Shown here piece by piece: positions 22,563 to 35,296 of a stretch of 64,000 bases of DNA; within the stretch, counting starts at the first letter, position 1; each line of letters opens with the position of its first letter. A program made the position numbers and the translations under genes. Under the pieces are notes generated by a model, which ran no database searches, was not told where the DNA came from, and saw only the letters and a list, made by a program, of their open reading frames with translations. This DNA comes from Thinopyrum elongatum (taxonomy: Eukaryota > Streptophyta > Magnoliopsida > Poales > Poaceae). The stretch lies in NCBI GenBank assembly GCA_011799875.1, contig CM022297.1, positions 71,561,868 to 71,625,867 on the forward strand. Reading direction: 5' to 3'.

Positions 22563-22859
22563 TATCGTATTAATTATTTAATTTTAATGCACACATAATT
22601 TCTTGTAATAGTAGGTTAATTATAAATGTGTGCTTTTCTGTTCTGTTAAAAAATGGGTCGAGCTTGGATGTACACACCAAGGACTGTTTGAGCGACGCGT
22701 ACATCGATTGGTTGACATGATTTTTGAAAACATCCAATCGAGAAGACGCGTACTAACTGCGCTCTTTCCCCGCTCACAAGAAAAGCCTTTCCTCCTCCCG
22801 TGGGCGCCGCCACCGATCCATCTCATCTTCGATGGCCTTTGGGTCATGGAGGTGTAGAG

Positions 22860-23400
22860 GACCTCGGCCACCCGCCGGCGGGAGGGACCCTGTTATCGTT
22901 TTTGTTAGTTTCAGTGTCTTGGTTGGGGCAGTGTGGCGGCGGTGATGTCCCTTAGTAGGAATAATGTCTCGCACGCTATATCCCCGCTCTGATGGTGCGT
23001 CTAGCTTCGTTGGAGGGTGTGTGGAGGTGTGTTTCCGTCGGATCTCATATGATTCGGTCGGTGCTGGTTTTCGGTGGATCTATTTGGATCCGATCTTCGA
23101 TTGTCTTCGTTTTGGTGTTTACAGGTTTGATCCTTCCAATCTACAACTTTCTTCATCGGCGATAGTTGTTGCTCTGGTGCGCCATAGCACGACGACTCCC
23201 CGACTGTCTAATACAACAAAGTTTGCCCGGCTCCGGCGAGGGAGGGGCGATGACGGTGGCGCTCCTTTGGCTCGCTCCAGTGCTTGTAGTCGTCGCTAGG
23301 TGGTCCATGGACCTGGTTGTAATTTGTATTATCTCTGATGTTCTTTGTACTGCCATGATTGAGAATGAATAGATTGGAACTTTTCTCGCAAATAAAAAAC
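22860..23400 (+). mobile_element. Non-LTR-like retroposon fragment, plus orientation
   Basis: The sequence closely matches the reverse complement of 55316-55790 over several hundred bases (themes: ggtgatgtcccttagtagga, ctggttgtaatttgtattat, atgattgagaatgaatagat) and ends in an A-rich tail near 23390. Such a tail with variable 5' extent suggests a LINE or SINE 3' end. No reverse transcriptase is visible in either copy. Confidence 0.6.
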
Positions 23401-23559
23401 CGAGATAGATTGAGAAGGAAAGTGAAATGGATATGTTGCCTACTTTCGTGTTTGAAGTGTGAAAATTTGCGTTTGAATCTCAGTGACTCTGGATAAATAT
23501 AGAACTTCAAACATCTCACACCTATACTTAAGCAATGTAATTCAAATCTAACATAATTG

Positions 23560-23990
23560 TGCTGTTATTGTCTTAATTATTTCAGTTATTCTTTCATCAA
23601 GATGAGCACACGCACACTCACACCCCTGGATTTGTTTGACGGTTGAATGGCGCACAATGCGTGGCTGGCCATACAAATTCACTCGCAGTGCTCTGCACCG
23701 AGCTCGATCAGATGCAAGGATGGAACACCAGACCCTGCTTGGCTCTGCTTTTTTGACCGCAACGTCCCCAAAGCATATGATGTACTGCTGCTGCTCATGT
23801 ATTTGTAACAGATGCACGACGCGCACAGCGTGAGAGGGCGGCATACAACCGTGATGGGGCTTTTGCGTTCATGCCCCTACTTTCAGTATGAAGTTCATCA
23901 GTGGTGATTTAGCCACTAAACCCATACTGGCAACAGCAGCACTCAGCCCTGCTCTTACCTCTCCATATACGTATATATCAGTGGGTTCTT
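23560..23990. repeat. Flanking module upstream of secreted-protein gene 3
   Basis: Contains family text (gtttgacggttgaatggcgcacaatgcgtggc, also at 11756-11790; gcatatgatgtactgctgctgctcatgtatttgtaacagatg, also near 56615-56650) and the promoter-proximal part shared with gene 2 (actggcaac, ctgctcttacct). The TATA position reads cactaaaccc. Confidence 0.65.
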
Positions 23991-24055
23991 CTGTGCAAGC
24001 TCGCTCACTCCTCAGTCCCTAGCTACGCTGCCAAATGAGAAGAGGGAAATCTACC

Positions 24056-24554
24056 ATGGCTCGGCGCTACCACCTGACCCTCCTCTCCGTCTTCTCCTTC
24101 CTGCTCCTCACCGGCCTTTTGGCTGCTCATCTGTCCCGAGGGAAGAAAGTCGGGAAGATAGTGACCCTGACCGTCCAGTACCCCGCCGCGGACGAACCGC
24201 CGGGGGAGAAGATCAAGATCTCAGCGCACTACGTTGACGAGCACGGCGGTGGCGACCGCCACTTCAACCTCGACTGCGACGACGACGAGCCGTATGTGTC
24301 TCTCTCTGTTTCTCTCTCCGTGTGACTTCGCTTGGTTTAAAAAAAATTCTAGCTAAGCTTGCGATTGAACTCCAGCCTCGGTTTCGGCATGAAGTACCTT
24401 CTCTCGACCCTGGAGGGGATACGAGATGCGCGGGAGTCTCGATCCGAGGTAACTAACGCAGAGTTTGCCCCACCCTGTTCCGTGTTCTTGCTGATTTCAG
24501 AGCGCAGTGTGAAGTGCTGACCCTGACCTTTGCCTCGTTGTTTCTCAGCTCTAG
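24056..24554 (+). CDS. Small secreted protein, copy 3 (104 aa, 3 exons)
   Basis: Exons 24056-24291, 24376-24448 and 24549-24554 encode 104 residues. The ATG at 24056 aligns with the starts of copies 1 and 2; an in-frame ATG at 24035 would add seven residues before the signal peptide and is less likely. The signal peptide is MARRYHLTLLSVFSFLLLTG. The mature part keeps RGKKVGKIVTLTVQYP, GEKIKISAHYVDEHGGG, an acidic segment (FNLDCDDDEP) and a C-terminal helix-like run (KYLLSTLEGIRDARE). Splice positions and phases equal the paralogs. The TATA box appears mutated, so expression may differ. Function unknown. Confidence 0.7.
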
Positions 24555-25252
24555 TAGCTGGTGGACCGAAGCAGTGGTGGATGGTTGCATGTCCAGTGCC
24601 CAGTGGAGATTGGAGAAGGAGCTGCTCTTTTCGTCCCAAGGGAAAATATTTTAGGCGCCTTTTATTTTGTGAAGATGGATCGGTAGTACTAGTATGGTAG
24701 TACTGTGCAGGGTGTTGGAGTATCTCTATGGTGTATCGTGGATTGTGTGTGTCGCTTAAGAGGCAATTGTGTGAATCTCTTCCGGGTTCGAGAAACAAAA
24801 TATATTCATGTGTCTTCTATTTTATTAATTTTGTACCCAAACTCTGTCAAGTGGAGGAAATTAATTTTGTTTCAGAAAAACATCAACCAAATATAGCATG
24901 ACTTCACAAGTGTCAAGAAGAACAAAGGATACGAGCGAGAATGTCATTAGCCAGTATTGAGAGTCGAGGGTGAATAGAATAATGACCATTTTTACCGTAC
25001 CCTATATTGCTAGGGGTGAGGAGAGCGGTATAACAAAATCCCACTGTTAATTTCCCTGGGTTAGTATAGGCATTTCCCTTATATTAAATTAACGTGAAAG
25101 GGTTTTAGCTGTAATCCCACCGGGTTGATAGATGATCACCTCTGACCGCAAAAAAAGAAAAAGAAAAAAGATAGATGATCACCTCGCCATGCAACTGTGC
25201 ACATTGTTGGGTAGGCCGTTGAGTAGCCCCTCTCCCAGGAGACGGGAGTTTT
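24555..25252. other. 3' flank of secreted-protein gene 3 and unassigned DNA
   Basis: 24555-24960 matches the 3' flanks of genes 1 and 2 in part (ttaggcgccttttattttgt, cttccgggttcgagaaa). No other gene is seen. Confidence 0.5.
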
Positions 25253-25537
25253 GGCACCCGGGAGCATATGCTTCTGGTTTTTATAAAGTATTTTATATGT
25301 ATTTTGAAATGTCACAAAATTCTGACAAAAAGTTTCGCACGTACATCTCAACATTCTACATGCTCACAAAGTCATTTCACGAGACAAATTTTTTTACACC
25401 GGCCACAAAAAATGTCGGTTTTCTGTGAAATTTGGTGTGCGGACATAGAATGTGACACGCCAAATTTTTGTTCGGATTTTTTGTCAGTTTGAAATATTTT
25501 TACCGGTGACAGGAGCATATGCTGTCATGTGCCAAAG
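25253..25537. mobile_element. MITE-like inverted-repeat element
   Basis: TTTGGCAC..GGAGCATATGCT at the left faces its complement AGCATATGCT..GTGCCAAA at the right. The inside is AT-rich with weak inverted symmetry (tttgtcag, acgtgccaaattttt). The target duplication is unclear and the class is uncertain. Confidence 0.5.
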
Positions 25538-25559
25538 TGAATTGCTGCTTTCCCTAGCC

Positions 25560-27120
25560 CTCCTTTCCCACCGTTGGCCCCCGGCCGGCGATGGCCACTG
25601 CCCCCTGACGCGCACCACTCCAGCCGTGTCAGCCACCTACACTCCCTGAGGGCGATTACTCGATCCCTTCAGCCACCAACATGGCGCTCTCGGATCTTGT
25701 TTTCCAACATGGCTTGAATTTTGAAGACAAGATGCGTAGAAGTTTCGGGACAAAAATTCCCCTCCCCCTCCCGCGAGCATTCGGGAGGCGAACCTTAGCG
25801 CTGCCGTCGAGACTCCCCTCCTCCCCTCCCGCGTTCCCCGCCGCCAGAGGGCGCAAGCGGTCGAAACTCGGTCGTCACTAGGGGCTGGGGGGGGGGGGGG
25901 GGGGGGCTTCATCTCTTCGCGCAGAGGATGCGGCGCTTCAGCGCGGCGGCGCTCCGAAGCTGGCCGACAATGGAGGCGTGTTGGCGGTGCGATAGGCGGC
26001 ATGGTGGTGGTGCGGGGCGTGAGGTTGGTGATGGCGGCGGTTGCAGGTTGCGGCGTCCAGATCCAACTCAGGCACTGCGAGCCACGGGCGGCCTCTGTTG
26101 CCGTGGCGATGCTGGTGGGAGGGGGCGGCAACAGCTCGGTGTCTGTGCTTGCGGTCCGGTCGGGCCCTTGCGGCTGGACATCGGTGCATGGTGCGGGAGT
26201 GCCTCCCTGGTGGCCATCCATGGTTGCAATGGCTGCTGCTCTGCTTCCCTCCTCTTCGGCGACAGGCGGCTGCCGATGGTCTCTCCCTGTTTCGGGCCAG
26301 CGGCCATGGTGGGGCGAAACATGTGGTTTCGGTGGGGGATGCTGGTAGGAGGGACGGGGGCTCTAATGCGGTCGAGCCTCCCGTCGCCGACACAGGTGTA
26401 TTGGCCGTGGCCGTGTGCCGCTCCTTTCCCTTCCCTCTTTTCTCGGTTTGGTGTCTCTAGTCATGGATCTGGCGTTGCTCGAGGCGGGTGGTCGCTGGCA
26501 GTCCCGATGTCGGTTGGGGTACCGGATCTGGCCAAAGTCGTGGCCTTTGGTGGCTGTCGGGGTGGTCTGGTTGTAGGGCGGCGGCTCTGGCGGTGGGAGG
26601 CGCGTTGGTCATGGGCTGATTGCATGGCTTGGGTGTGGGCAGGCAGCCTTGGCCACTTGGGTGGCATGGCTATGGGTAGTTTGCAGAGCGGGGATGCAAC
26701 GGAGGGGTATGCACCGGTGTACATCACTTGCCCAGTCCCTGTACTGGCCAACTGCGGTGGTGTCCGTGGACGTCGTTCTCCTCCATGTAGGCTCCGTTGC
26801 GGTGCTCGCTCTCCTTTCATGATGCTCCATGTGAAAACTTGATCTTCGGGATAAGACGGTAGCAACTTTCCGTGGTCGTTTCCTTCTTGAAGGCATCGTC
26901 TCGAATCCCTCTCTCCGGCTTTGTCCGTCTCACCTCTCCTTAGTGGATCGCTCATCTCGGTGGTGGTCTCCATCGACTCTAGTGTTTCTTCTTCACTCAT
27001 CTTTAGGATTCTTGGTTGTCATTGGGGTGGTGTGTCGGTGTCCAACACCTTTATATCTTGCCTTGGGTGTGTGCATTGTCTGTGGTGGTAGAGTGCATTT
27101 GTATTGATTGATAGAAGTTT
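25560..27120. other. GC-rich block, probably transposon-derived, no gene called
   Basis: A 304-codon ORF (25928-26842, plus) and several overlapping ORFs on both strands arise from a G/C-rich, low-complexity sequence. The protein text is Trp/Gly/Arg-rich with no known domain. The right part (26810-27060: ggtagcaactttccg, cttcttgaaggcatcgtct, tttgtattgattgatag) resembles the 3' ends of Triticeae non-LTR elements. A run of 20 or more G occurs at about 25889-25908. Confidence 0.35.
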
Positions 27121-27789
27121 TGGGACTCAGGTGAACTTCTTAGAAGGTGTCAATGCAAGAGAAATATTTTTGGTGGCTCGGCTCTCAAGATCTAAGATTT
27201 GCCTCAATACAGATTCGGTGGGATCATCATGCAATCTTGCCAATCTTGCTTTGGAGGAAGTAAAAATGGTGGAAGCAACTACCACTATCGCTCATGTGCG
27301 CGCCAGGCGTCGGCGAGGAAGTTGAACTACGCCCTTTGCTCCTGGTACTCAATAGCCATGGCATTCGGCGGGCGCCACCTCGTCGGCCATGGTGAACGTG
27401 CCGAGCCATTGGTTTTGCCACCCACTTGTCACACATCTGTCCAAAAACACCGCGGAAATTCACGTGCGGTGTCAGCCCTGGCCTGTCCGACGAGAGATAA
27501 CTCTCTAAAAGAGAACATAAAAAGTTGAAAATTGATGAAAAATTGGACATGAACTTGCTAAAGGTTGGACATATTGAGTACGAGAAATTTGACGAAACAA
27601 AAACTAATCAACGTTTCGCCAAAACATTTGCACTCACTATGAATCCCTGCAATATTGATATGTTGTATCTGATGGTAACCAATCATGTATTATGTGAAAA
27701 CTGAAAATTAATTGCTTATTCTGTCCACTAGAATGCACGTCGCTGCCAACTGCTCTCATTCTTTTCCTAGTCCTATCAAGTTACTAGAA
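27121..27789. other. Unassigned DNA
   Basis: Short ORFs up to 109 codons exist on both strands (27199-27550) but show no motif, and they overlap each other. No repeat structure was found. Confidence 0.35.
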
Positions 27790-27945
27790 TAAATATGCTA
27801 CACTACATCTTATAACAGCTACAAAATTTTGCTTGAAGAAATAGACTACACTACATTTTATAACAACTACAAACTTTTACTAAAAGAAATATTCAACACT
27901 ACATCTTATAAACAACTGCAAAATAGTACTAGAATAAATATGCTA
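27790..27945 (+). repeat. Short tandem repeat, three units of 60-65 bp
   Basis: The text ctacactacatcttataac..ctacaaaa..agaaata occurs at about 27798, 27846 and 27893 with small changes. Confidence 0.7.
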
Positions 27946-28044
27946 CACAATGGTGGCGGGTGGCCCTGGCTGTGGTGGGTGACGGCGGCGGGTTGGCTGC
28001 GGTGGCTCCCTGCCCATAGCGCAGTGGCACTCGTGTGTCTATCT

Positions 28045-28048
<4 letters not shown>

Positions 28049-28128
<80 letters not shown>
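28049..28128. repeat. (GA)n microsatellite, about 40 units
   Basis: An uninterrupted AG run, followed by a purine-rich gggagg stretch to 28175. The Glu-Arg and Leu-Ser ORFs across it are artefacts. Confidence 0.97.
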
Positions 28129-28134
<6 letters not shown>

Positions 28135-28499
28135 ATGGAGAGGGAGGGAGGGAGGGAGAGAGGGAGAGAGAGAGAGGTGCTTACCACGGTGGCATCGGCG
28201 GATGTTCAGAATGGCGAGGGCGAGTGGTGGTGATGCGTACGGCGAGGACGATGACAACGGGAAGGCGAGGGCGACGGTGGTGATGGGGACATCGAAGACG
28301 AAGGTGGCGGCGGATGGTAAGGACGACGGCCGTGACAAGAGTTGGGGGGAAAGGAGGATAGGGTTTGTGTGGATAAGCCAAACTCCCGTGTGGATGTGAG
28401 CGGTTTTGTGTAGGGTCCGGATAACAGTGACGGCGGCACAAAATGCCCACCATAGCTCAACTTTTTGTAAATCTATCATATTGTATGGTTCTGTTCTTT

Positions 28500-29157
28500 T
28501 CATCGTTTTCACTTCAAATTTTTCTATGTTTAATACCCACCATTGGAAGTTCTATACTCAAATTTGGCCACTTTTTGAGTTGATTTGCTATTTTTTAAGC
28601 ACTACCTGATTTTTCACCCACTAGAAAAGGCAAAAAACTCTTCGATTCTACATAGCGTGTAAATGAGCTCTGAAAGGGATAAAACTTAACATGGTGTCTT
28701 CTTTGGACCCATGTAGGGTTATTTGAGAGCGTTACGATAAAAACATGATGCTCTTCGTGTACGAACCAAACACTCTCCGACGAAGTGTCTGGGTTTCGAA
28801 TGGAAACCGCCCCCTTCCAGACACAACTATATTTTTTACATGATTTCAACTTCAAACTTTTGATATGATTAATACACACCATTGGAAGTCTCATGCTCAA
28901 ATTTAACCAATTTTTTTGTTGGTATGCTATTTTCGAAGCACTAGCTTATTTTCTGGCCACTCAAAGGAGAAAAAAGCTCTTTGATTCTACATAGCGTGCA
29001 AATGAGTTTCGAAAAGAATGAGACTTGGCATGGTGTCTTCGTTGGACCCCATGTAGGGTGTGGTAAAAATTTGAGAACTTGATGGCAAAAACAACACTCT
29101 CCGGCGAAGTTTCATGGTTTCGAACGGAAACCACCGGGTGCAACACACAAATCAATT
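28500..29157 (+). repeat. Tandem repeat of about 350 bp, two units before CACTA-3
   Basis: Unit 1 (about 28500-28845) and unit 2 (about 28846-29157) share in order: aatacacaccattggaagt, ctcaaattt, gctatttt..aagcact, attctacatagcgtg, atggtgtcttc.ttggaccc, ctctccg.cgaagt, ttcgaa.ggaaacc. A third partial unit continues at 50276-50410 beyond CACTA-3. The class is unknown. Confidence 0.75.
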
Positions 29158-29573
29158 CACTACCGGACTGCCCCTCTAAGCCGACGGCCGCCGGCCGTCG
29201 GCATAGGCCCCCATGCCGTCGGCTTAGGTCTATGCCGACGGCCCCCGTCGGCATATCCCCGTTGGCGTAGATCACGTCAGCGTAGATGTGTCAGACCATC
29301 GGCATAGGAAAGCCGTCGGCATAGGCATATATGCCAACGGCGTCCGTACGGCCGTCGGCATACATACGTCGTCGGCAATGATTTTCACCTGACGGCAACC
29401 GACGGCGCCGTCAAACGCGCTGACAAACCACGGGCTGCCATGTGGCAGGATATGCCGACGGCTTTGCCGTCGGCATATCCCTGCCACGTGGCAGCCGCTG
29501 GGAGCTCCTGGCAGCAGAGATATGCCGACGGCGGAAATCTATGCCGACGGCAAAGCCGTCGGCATATCCCTGC
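29158..29573. repeat. CACTA-3 3' terminal repeat array
   Basis: Repeated ATGCCGACGG / CCGTCGGCAT, several as perfect hairpins. The array resumes at 43352 after the gypsy insertion. Confidence 0.85.
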
Positions 29574-29578
29574 CACGT

Positions 29579-32500
29579 TGTGACGCCCCCGGTTCAATCG
29601 TACACTAATCATACACGCAAACGTGTACGATCAAACCCAGGGACTCACGGGAAGATATCACAACACAACTCTAAACACAAATAAACGGAGGTCCACAATA
29701 TTACAGACCAGGGATCCGAAGATCCGAATACATGAGTCAGTCATACAAATAATATCTGGGTACAGACATAGTTAGACAAGTTCTGCCTTAAGAAGGCTAG
29801 CACAAACAGCGACACTAGATCGAAAGGCGTTGGCCTCCTGCCTGGGAGCCTCCGATCCTACTCCTGGTCAGATGGCTCGATCCAGTAGTACGTGCCCTCT
29901 GGACCTGCCTGGTAGTAGGCTCCGGTGGTGGCGTCTGGCTCCTGGACTCCATCGTCTGGTGTATCATCAAGGTGGGGTATATGGGGGAAAAGAGAAAATA
30001 AAGCAACCGTGAGTACTCATCCGAAGTACTCAGCAAGCAAGGATCTATACTACATATGCAACATTATCAATGGAGAAAAGGCTGTATATGTGGACTGGGC
30101 TGCAGAAATGCCAGAATAGAGAGAAAGGCCTAGTCCTATCGAAGACTAGCATCTTCAAACATCTTCTCAAAGCCATCATCTTGCAGCAGTAGAAGAGAGT
30201 AGAATAGCATTTTATTTAACAAACATGTTGAAGTACAGCTCAAAGATCCTTCCTCGACTCCCAGCGAGAAAGTAATCCCGAAGCTTCAATTAAGTAACAA
30301 GTACCCAGTTTAAGTAGTAGATCGGGATACACAAACTGAGCGTCCTTTACCGTAGGACCGGCTATCGATAGAAGATTCATCCCTGCAGGGGTGCACTACT
30401 GTTACCCAACACGCTCGATCAACTCTGGCCGGACATACTTGCTGGGTAATGCCCGTCCTCGGAAGATCAACACGAAGCAGCGCTCTACCTAGGCTCAGCA
30501 GAGAGGTCAGCACGCCGGACTAACCTATGCACCCAGGGGTCTCGGGCCATCGCCCTGGGCACCCTGCGCGTTGCGTGGCTGGCCGGGGTGCAGGCGCGAC
30601 ACTAAACTCGCCAGTGAAGTATCCAGCCCAATCCCGACGATCAGCCCGCACGGTGAATCGTGACGTCTGATAAGCTTTCGGCGAAACGTACATCGCAGAG
30701 GGCCCCATAACCATTATCCCGCGTGGTGGTAGTGCGTATAGGGCACGTCGACCCACTCAGATCACACACCCAAATCCAATAGGCTCAATTAGTATCAAGC
30801 GGAGACAATCAGAGTCTCTGATGCTCCGCCACAATGTCACACTCGAGTGCCCTTCCGGCACACCCGAAATCATAGATCCCCAGCGGGTACCCACCAGGGT
30901 GGACCCGCCTGTGAAAAAGGTCAAGTAACCCTGTGGTCATAATCATCAGGGTGAACGTAAGAGGTATCACCCTCGAGGTTCACACTGAGGGGTTGCACGA
31001 CAGAGTCGTATCGGACATGGAGAAGGAGGAATCACCCTCGATGACCACGACCGTACAGCTATGCTGCAGAGTATTCATCAGGAGTGCGTTACGAGGTATC
31101 ACCCTCGGCACTCGATAGTTACTACGCAGAGTCGTACAACTAAGGGGGGTGTGAAGTGAGGCGTCTGTCTCTGATCGACGATCACGTTGATCGAGTCGTT
31201 GATGAACAAGAAGGGGCGACAAAGTAAGGTGGTGGGGTCACAGATGGGTCATACCAACCTATACTAAACAGTTTATCATAGGCAGGTAAGATAGCAATGA
31301 ACAGGTTACAACAGCAGGCTATGCATCAGAATAGGAGCATACATTAACAGTAGCGAAATCTAATGCAAGCAGGAGAATAGAATGGGCGATATCTGGAATG
31401 CTCAAGGGGGGGCTTGCCTGGTTGCTCTGGCAAGAGAGGGAGGTCGTCAACGGGCTGCTCGTCGGTAGTGTAGTCGTAACCTGGTGCAGCGTCGTCGGTC
31501 TCGGCGTCTATCGAGAGAGAAGGAGGGGGAGAGAAACAATAAATTCACGGCAATAATGCAAACAATGTGTATGACATGCCTAAATGATATGCCGGGGTGT
31601 TCTACTGCCTAACTAAACGATTTAGTTAATTTAGGAATTTATTTGGATTTATTTAATTAAAGTTGGGCACTATTCATTTACTGAAATCGGTCTAAAAGTT
31701 CAATGTTCTTATAGCTGCGGGCGTCTGACGGGAATACGGAGGGCGTATCCGGGCTCGTATCGTCGTTCTGAGCAAGTTTCATGTATAAAATATTTTCATC
31801 GGAGATACGGTTTAAAAGATATGATTTTCTAAAGTTTTTATTAATTTCTGAAATTTAATTAATTATTTAATTCAACATTATCCGAAACAGTGATTGATGA
31901 CGTCAGCATGACATCATGCTGACGTCAGCAGCCACCTGACAGGGTGGGTCCCACCTGTCATAGGCTGTTAGGTTAATTAGGTTTAATTAATTTAATTACT
32001 GATTAATTAACACTAATTAGTTAATTAGATTAACCTAATTAGGATTAATTAACTAATTAATTAACTTATTAATTATTTAATTAATTATTTTATTTATTTT
32101 TATTTTTATTTTCTTAAAATCGTTTCTGGGCCGTGGGCCCCATTCGTCAGCGTCACAGGGGGTTCGGGCCCCACTGGGCAGTGGCCCAGGGGGGGCCTAA
32201 CGGGTCGGGGCGACGGGCGCTGGCCCGCGGGTGCGCACCCGACTGGGCGGCGCGGGGCAGTCGGCGGGCGCGGGCGCCGGTGAGGCCACGGCGGGGCGGG
32301 GCCGCGGCGATGCGGGCGGCCACCGGAGGGAGACGCCGGGGCCGTGGAGGGGTACGGCCGGAGCGGGCGGGTGGCGCGCGGGCGGTCGGCGGCGATGAGC
32401 GACGCGGGCGCGCGAGCGAGGGCAGTGGGCGGCGCGCGCGCGCATGCGGCAGAGCACGGCGAGGCTGCGGTGCGCGCTGGGCTGCTTGCGCTGAGCCTGC

Positions 32501-33495
32501 ATCGCCGGGCTGAGCGGCGGCACGGGTGCGCTGTGCGCGCGGCGAGGTGCGGGAGCAGAGAGTGGGAAGAGTGCCCTATGCCTCACGTGCTCTTATGGAC
32601 GGGGCGTTCGTGGGGTCGGGGCGGTCGAAACTGGGAACGACGGCGACGAGACTAGGTGTGGCAGGCCGGCGGGGAATGCGTGGCTCCGGGGCGGGCGGCG
32701 TCCAACTGCGACGTGCGAGCGCGTCGGCGACGGGGCCGTTCCCCCGATCCCGATCCCGATCGGATCGGGCTGGTGGGGGACTGACGAGGGAGGCGGCGAT
32801 CGTGAGGCGGACGCTGCGAGCCGGGGCGGACGGGATCGGGAGATCCCGATTCCCAGGAGTGTGGGGGAGGAGAAGAAGCGCGAGGGGGAGGGGGGATCGG
32901 GGTAGGGCTAAGGGTTTCAGGGTGTGGGTGGGGTGGCTATGTTAGCGCGCCGGATGGGCCGGCTGCGGCCCACGATGGCTGCTGGCCGAGGCCCAGTCGG
33001 GGGGGGGGGGGTCCCTTATTCCTTTTCTGTTTCTTTTTTTCTTTCTTATTCTCTTTCTCTACTGTTAAATGGTTTAGGCCCAAATGGCCTTTGTTGTAAA
33101 AAGTGTGGACCCTATTTCCTAAATACCAGTGCATCATTCCTAAACACCTAAAACTAGTTTGGACAAAACATATTCCATATTTATTTTATCCAGATTTAAT
33201 AAATGTTATTAATATTATCTTTATCCCCTGTTTGAGGTTTGTTCGAGTCACTTAATCCATTCCATGATGTTGACTTTTGCAATTTAGATAGCCTCTGGCA
33301 TATTTTTATTAATCTGCATTTAGCTCCTATGTTGGACACTTTCATATTCACCTTTTTTCATTATAAAGTTTTGAATTTAACTTAGGAGTTGAAATGCAAT
33401 GTGAATGGATGCTAATGATGATTATGCACATGTTTGATCATGCTAAATGTCATTTCAAAAGTGATTACGTTTGCTAATCACGCGGGGGTGTTACA
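29579..33495 (-). repeat. 3' LTR of the gypsy element (3917 bp)
   Basis: The first 650 bp are identical, as far as read, to 39405-40057 in the other LTR. From about 30230 on the two LTRs differ by many one- or two-base indels. A very GC-rich part lies at 32130-32940 and an AT-rich part at 33010-33495. ORFs in the GC-rich part are not conserved in frame between the LTRs. Confidence 0.93.
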
Positions 33496-33506
33496 CTCTC
33501 CTCATC
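33496..33506 (-). other. Polypurine tract
   Basis: On the minus strand GATGAGGAGAG abuts the TGTAACACC start of the 3' LTR, the expected place for plus-strand priming. Confidence 0.7.
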
Positions 33507-33734
33507 TATTAAGATTCTCGTCCCGAGAATTAAGAGGAAGACTGAAAGAAAGAGGGTATTCTTTTCTCGCGAGACGATGCCTCGCGGGTCCCAAAGTGGC
33601 TTCATCTTCAGAATGATTTGAACCACTGAAAGCTTGAGGAACTTGATTGGACTTTGACGTGTTCGAGCGTCAGCTTGATCAAGAATAGGCTGGGATGTTC
33701 TGGAATAAGACAATTCTCCCGTAATTCAAGCACT

Positions 33735-35296
33735 TCAATATCCCATCTCGAATAGGATCTCTGAAGCGCGGCGGGAGTTGGGATACATGAAAGACGTGCA
33801 TACTTGAGAAAGGTTTTGGCGCAATTGCAAACTGATATGCCACTTCTCCTCGACGGGCAAAGATAGACGGAACGAGGCAATGTAGCGAGGGGCTAACTGC
33901 CTTTGATTCCGAACCGATGAGTGGCCTTTCTCGAGAGTAGTGACGCGGTAGGTAAGCTTGCTCAGCCAGGTTGATAGACTATTTTTCCGGTGCTTACGGT
34001 CATAGTGCCTCTTCTGACGAGACTGAGCAGATTTCAAATGTTCACGGAACAATACGGACTTGCTTCAGCTTGCCGAATAATTCCGGCCGACGAGTGAGCG
34101 TCCCCAGTTTACTGACCAATTCATGAGGGGTTCGACACTTACGACCGTAAGAACTTCCAAACGGTTGCCATCTTCAGATAAGCTTGAGGCTAGTGTTGTA
34201 AGAGAACTTCCGCATACGTGGAGAGATTCCTCCCATTTCTTAAACGAAGGAGAGACGCAAGCTCGAAGCATATATTCGAGGCACTTGATGCATCGTTCAA
34301 CTTGACCCTGTGGCTGAGGGTGTTGATAAAGCGTGTGCTGAAAGACAGATGTGTGTTCCCATAGCTTCTTGGAACTATTCCAGGAATCTGGAGGTGAAGC
34401 GGCTGCCACGATAGGAACTGATCTCCAAACGAACACCGGTGAGCAGATGACACCAATTCGGTAAACATACAAGCTGCGACTTGGCATAGCAGTGATTGTC
34501 TCCTTAAACCAGGCCGAAGTGGGCAACCTAGAGAATCGGTCACATGACAACAAAATACAATCATGACCCTTTGGGATTTGGGGAAAAACAGTATGAATCC
34601 ATTTGGGACCCTTGTTCCCAATTTCCAATTCAGGAATTTCCCAGGGGTTGTTGCAGAGTTTCCTGCGGGCCTTTGATGTTTGGCTTTAACGCGGCGCAAA
34701 CGTCACCTCAGTAAACATAACGCAATGTTCGCTTCATATTAGGCCCACACCAGAATCTTTGACAATGTCCACGGTCACTCATTTGTGCTACCAGGGTGTA
34801 AATGGACAGGGAGGTGTCAGAGCTCCTTCATAACGTTTTCCCTCTCATTCTTGACTTTGGGTACGAAGAGACGGTGTTGGAAAAATAGGATCCCATCTGC
34901 ATCAAGATGGAATTCCGACGGCTTTCCTTTCTCGAGGTATCGCTTGATCTTTTCAACTTCAGGGTCATACCTTTGCATAACCTTAATGCCGTGTTCTAAA
35001 TCTGGTTCGACAACCAGGGTATTGAGATAACCCTGTGGAACAATATGGAGGTTCAATTTGCAAAGCTCTTCATGGAGAAGAGGTTGTGTTTCTTGAACCA
35101 TAAGATTGTTGCTATAGGACTTGCGACTTAAAGCATCGGCCATTACATTAGCCTTGCCGGGGGTGTATGAGATATTCATATCATAATCGGCAATTGTTTC
35201 GAGCCATCTTTGTTGACGAAGGTTCAGATCTGGTTGAGTATATAAATACTTCAAGCTTTGGTGATCCGTGTATATCTCGCAACGGTTACCGAGAAG
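33735..35296 (-). pseudogene. Gypsy RNase H end and integrase, decayed
   Basis: 35254-34817 continues RNase H and the link to integrase ([16 protein letters not shown]). Integrase text is split among frames at 34699-34190 and 34628-34065 (RVKAKHQRPAG, the VTDSLG segment, PQGQVERCIK, YMLRAC). The C-terminal part appears at 34052-33735 (SAQSRQKRHYDR, LAPRYI). At least three frameshifts and several stops separate these pieces. The gag-RT half is clean by comparison. Confidence 0.75.

Noticed and set aside
25928..26842. 304-codon plus-strand ORF
   Set aside because: G/C-rich low-complexity sequence open in several frames at once; Trp/Gly/Arg-rich product without domain, splice context or paralog.
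28035..28512. Glu-Arg and Leu-Ser ORFs
   Set aside because: Translations of a GA microsatellite.
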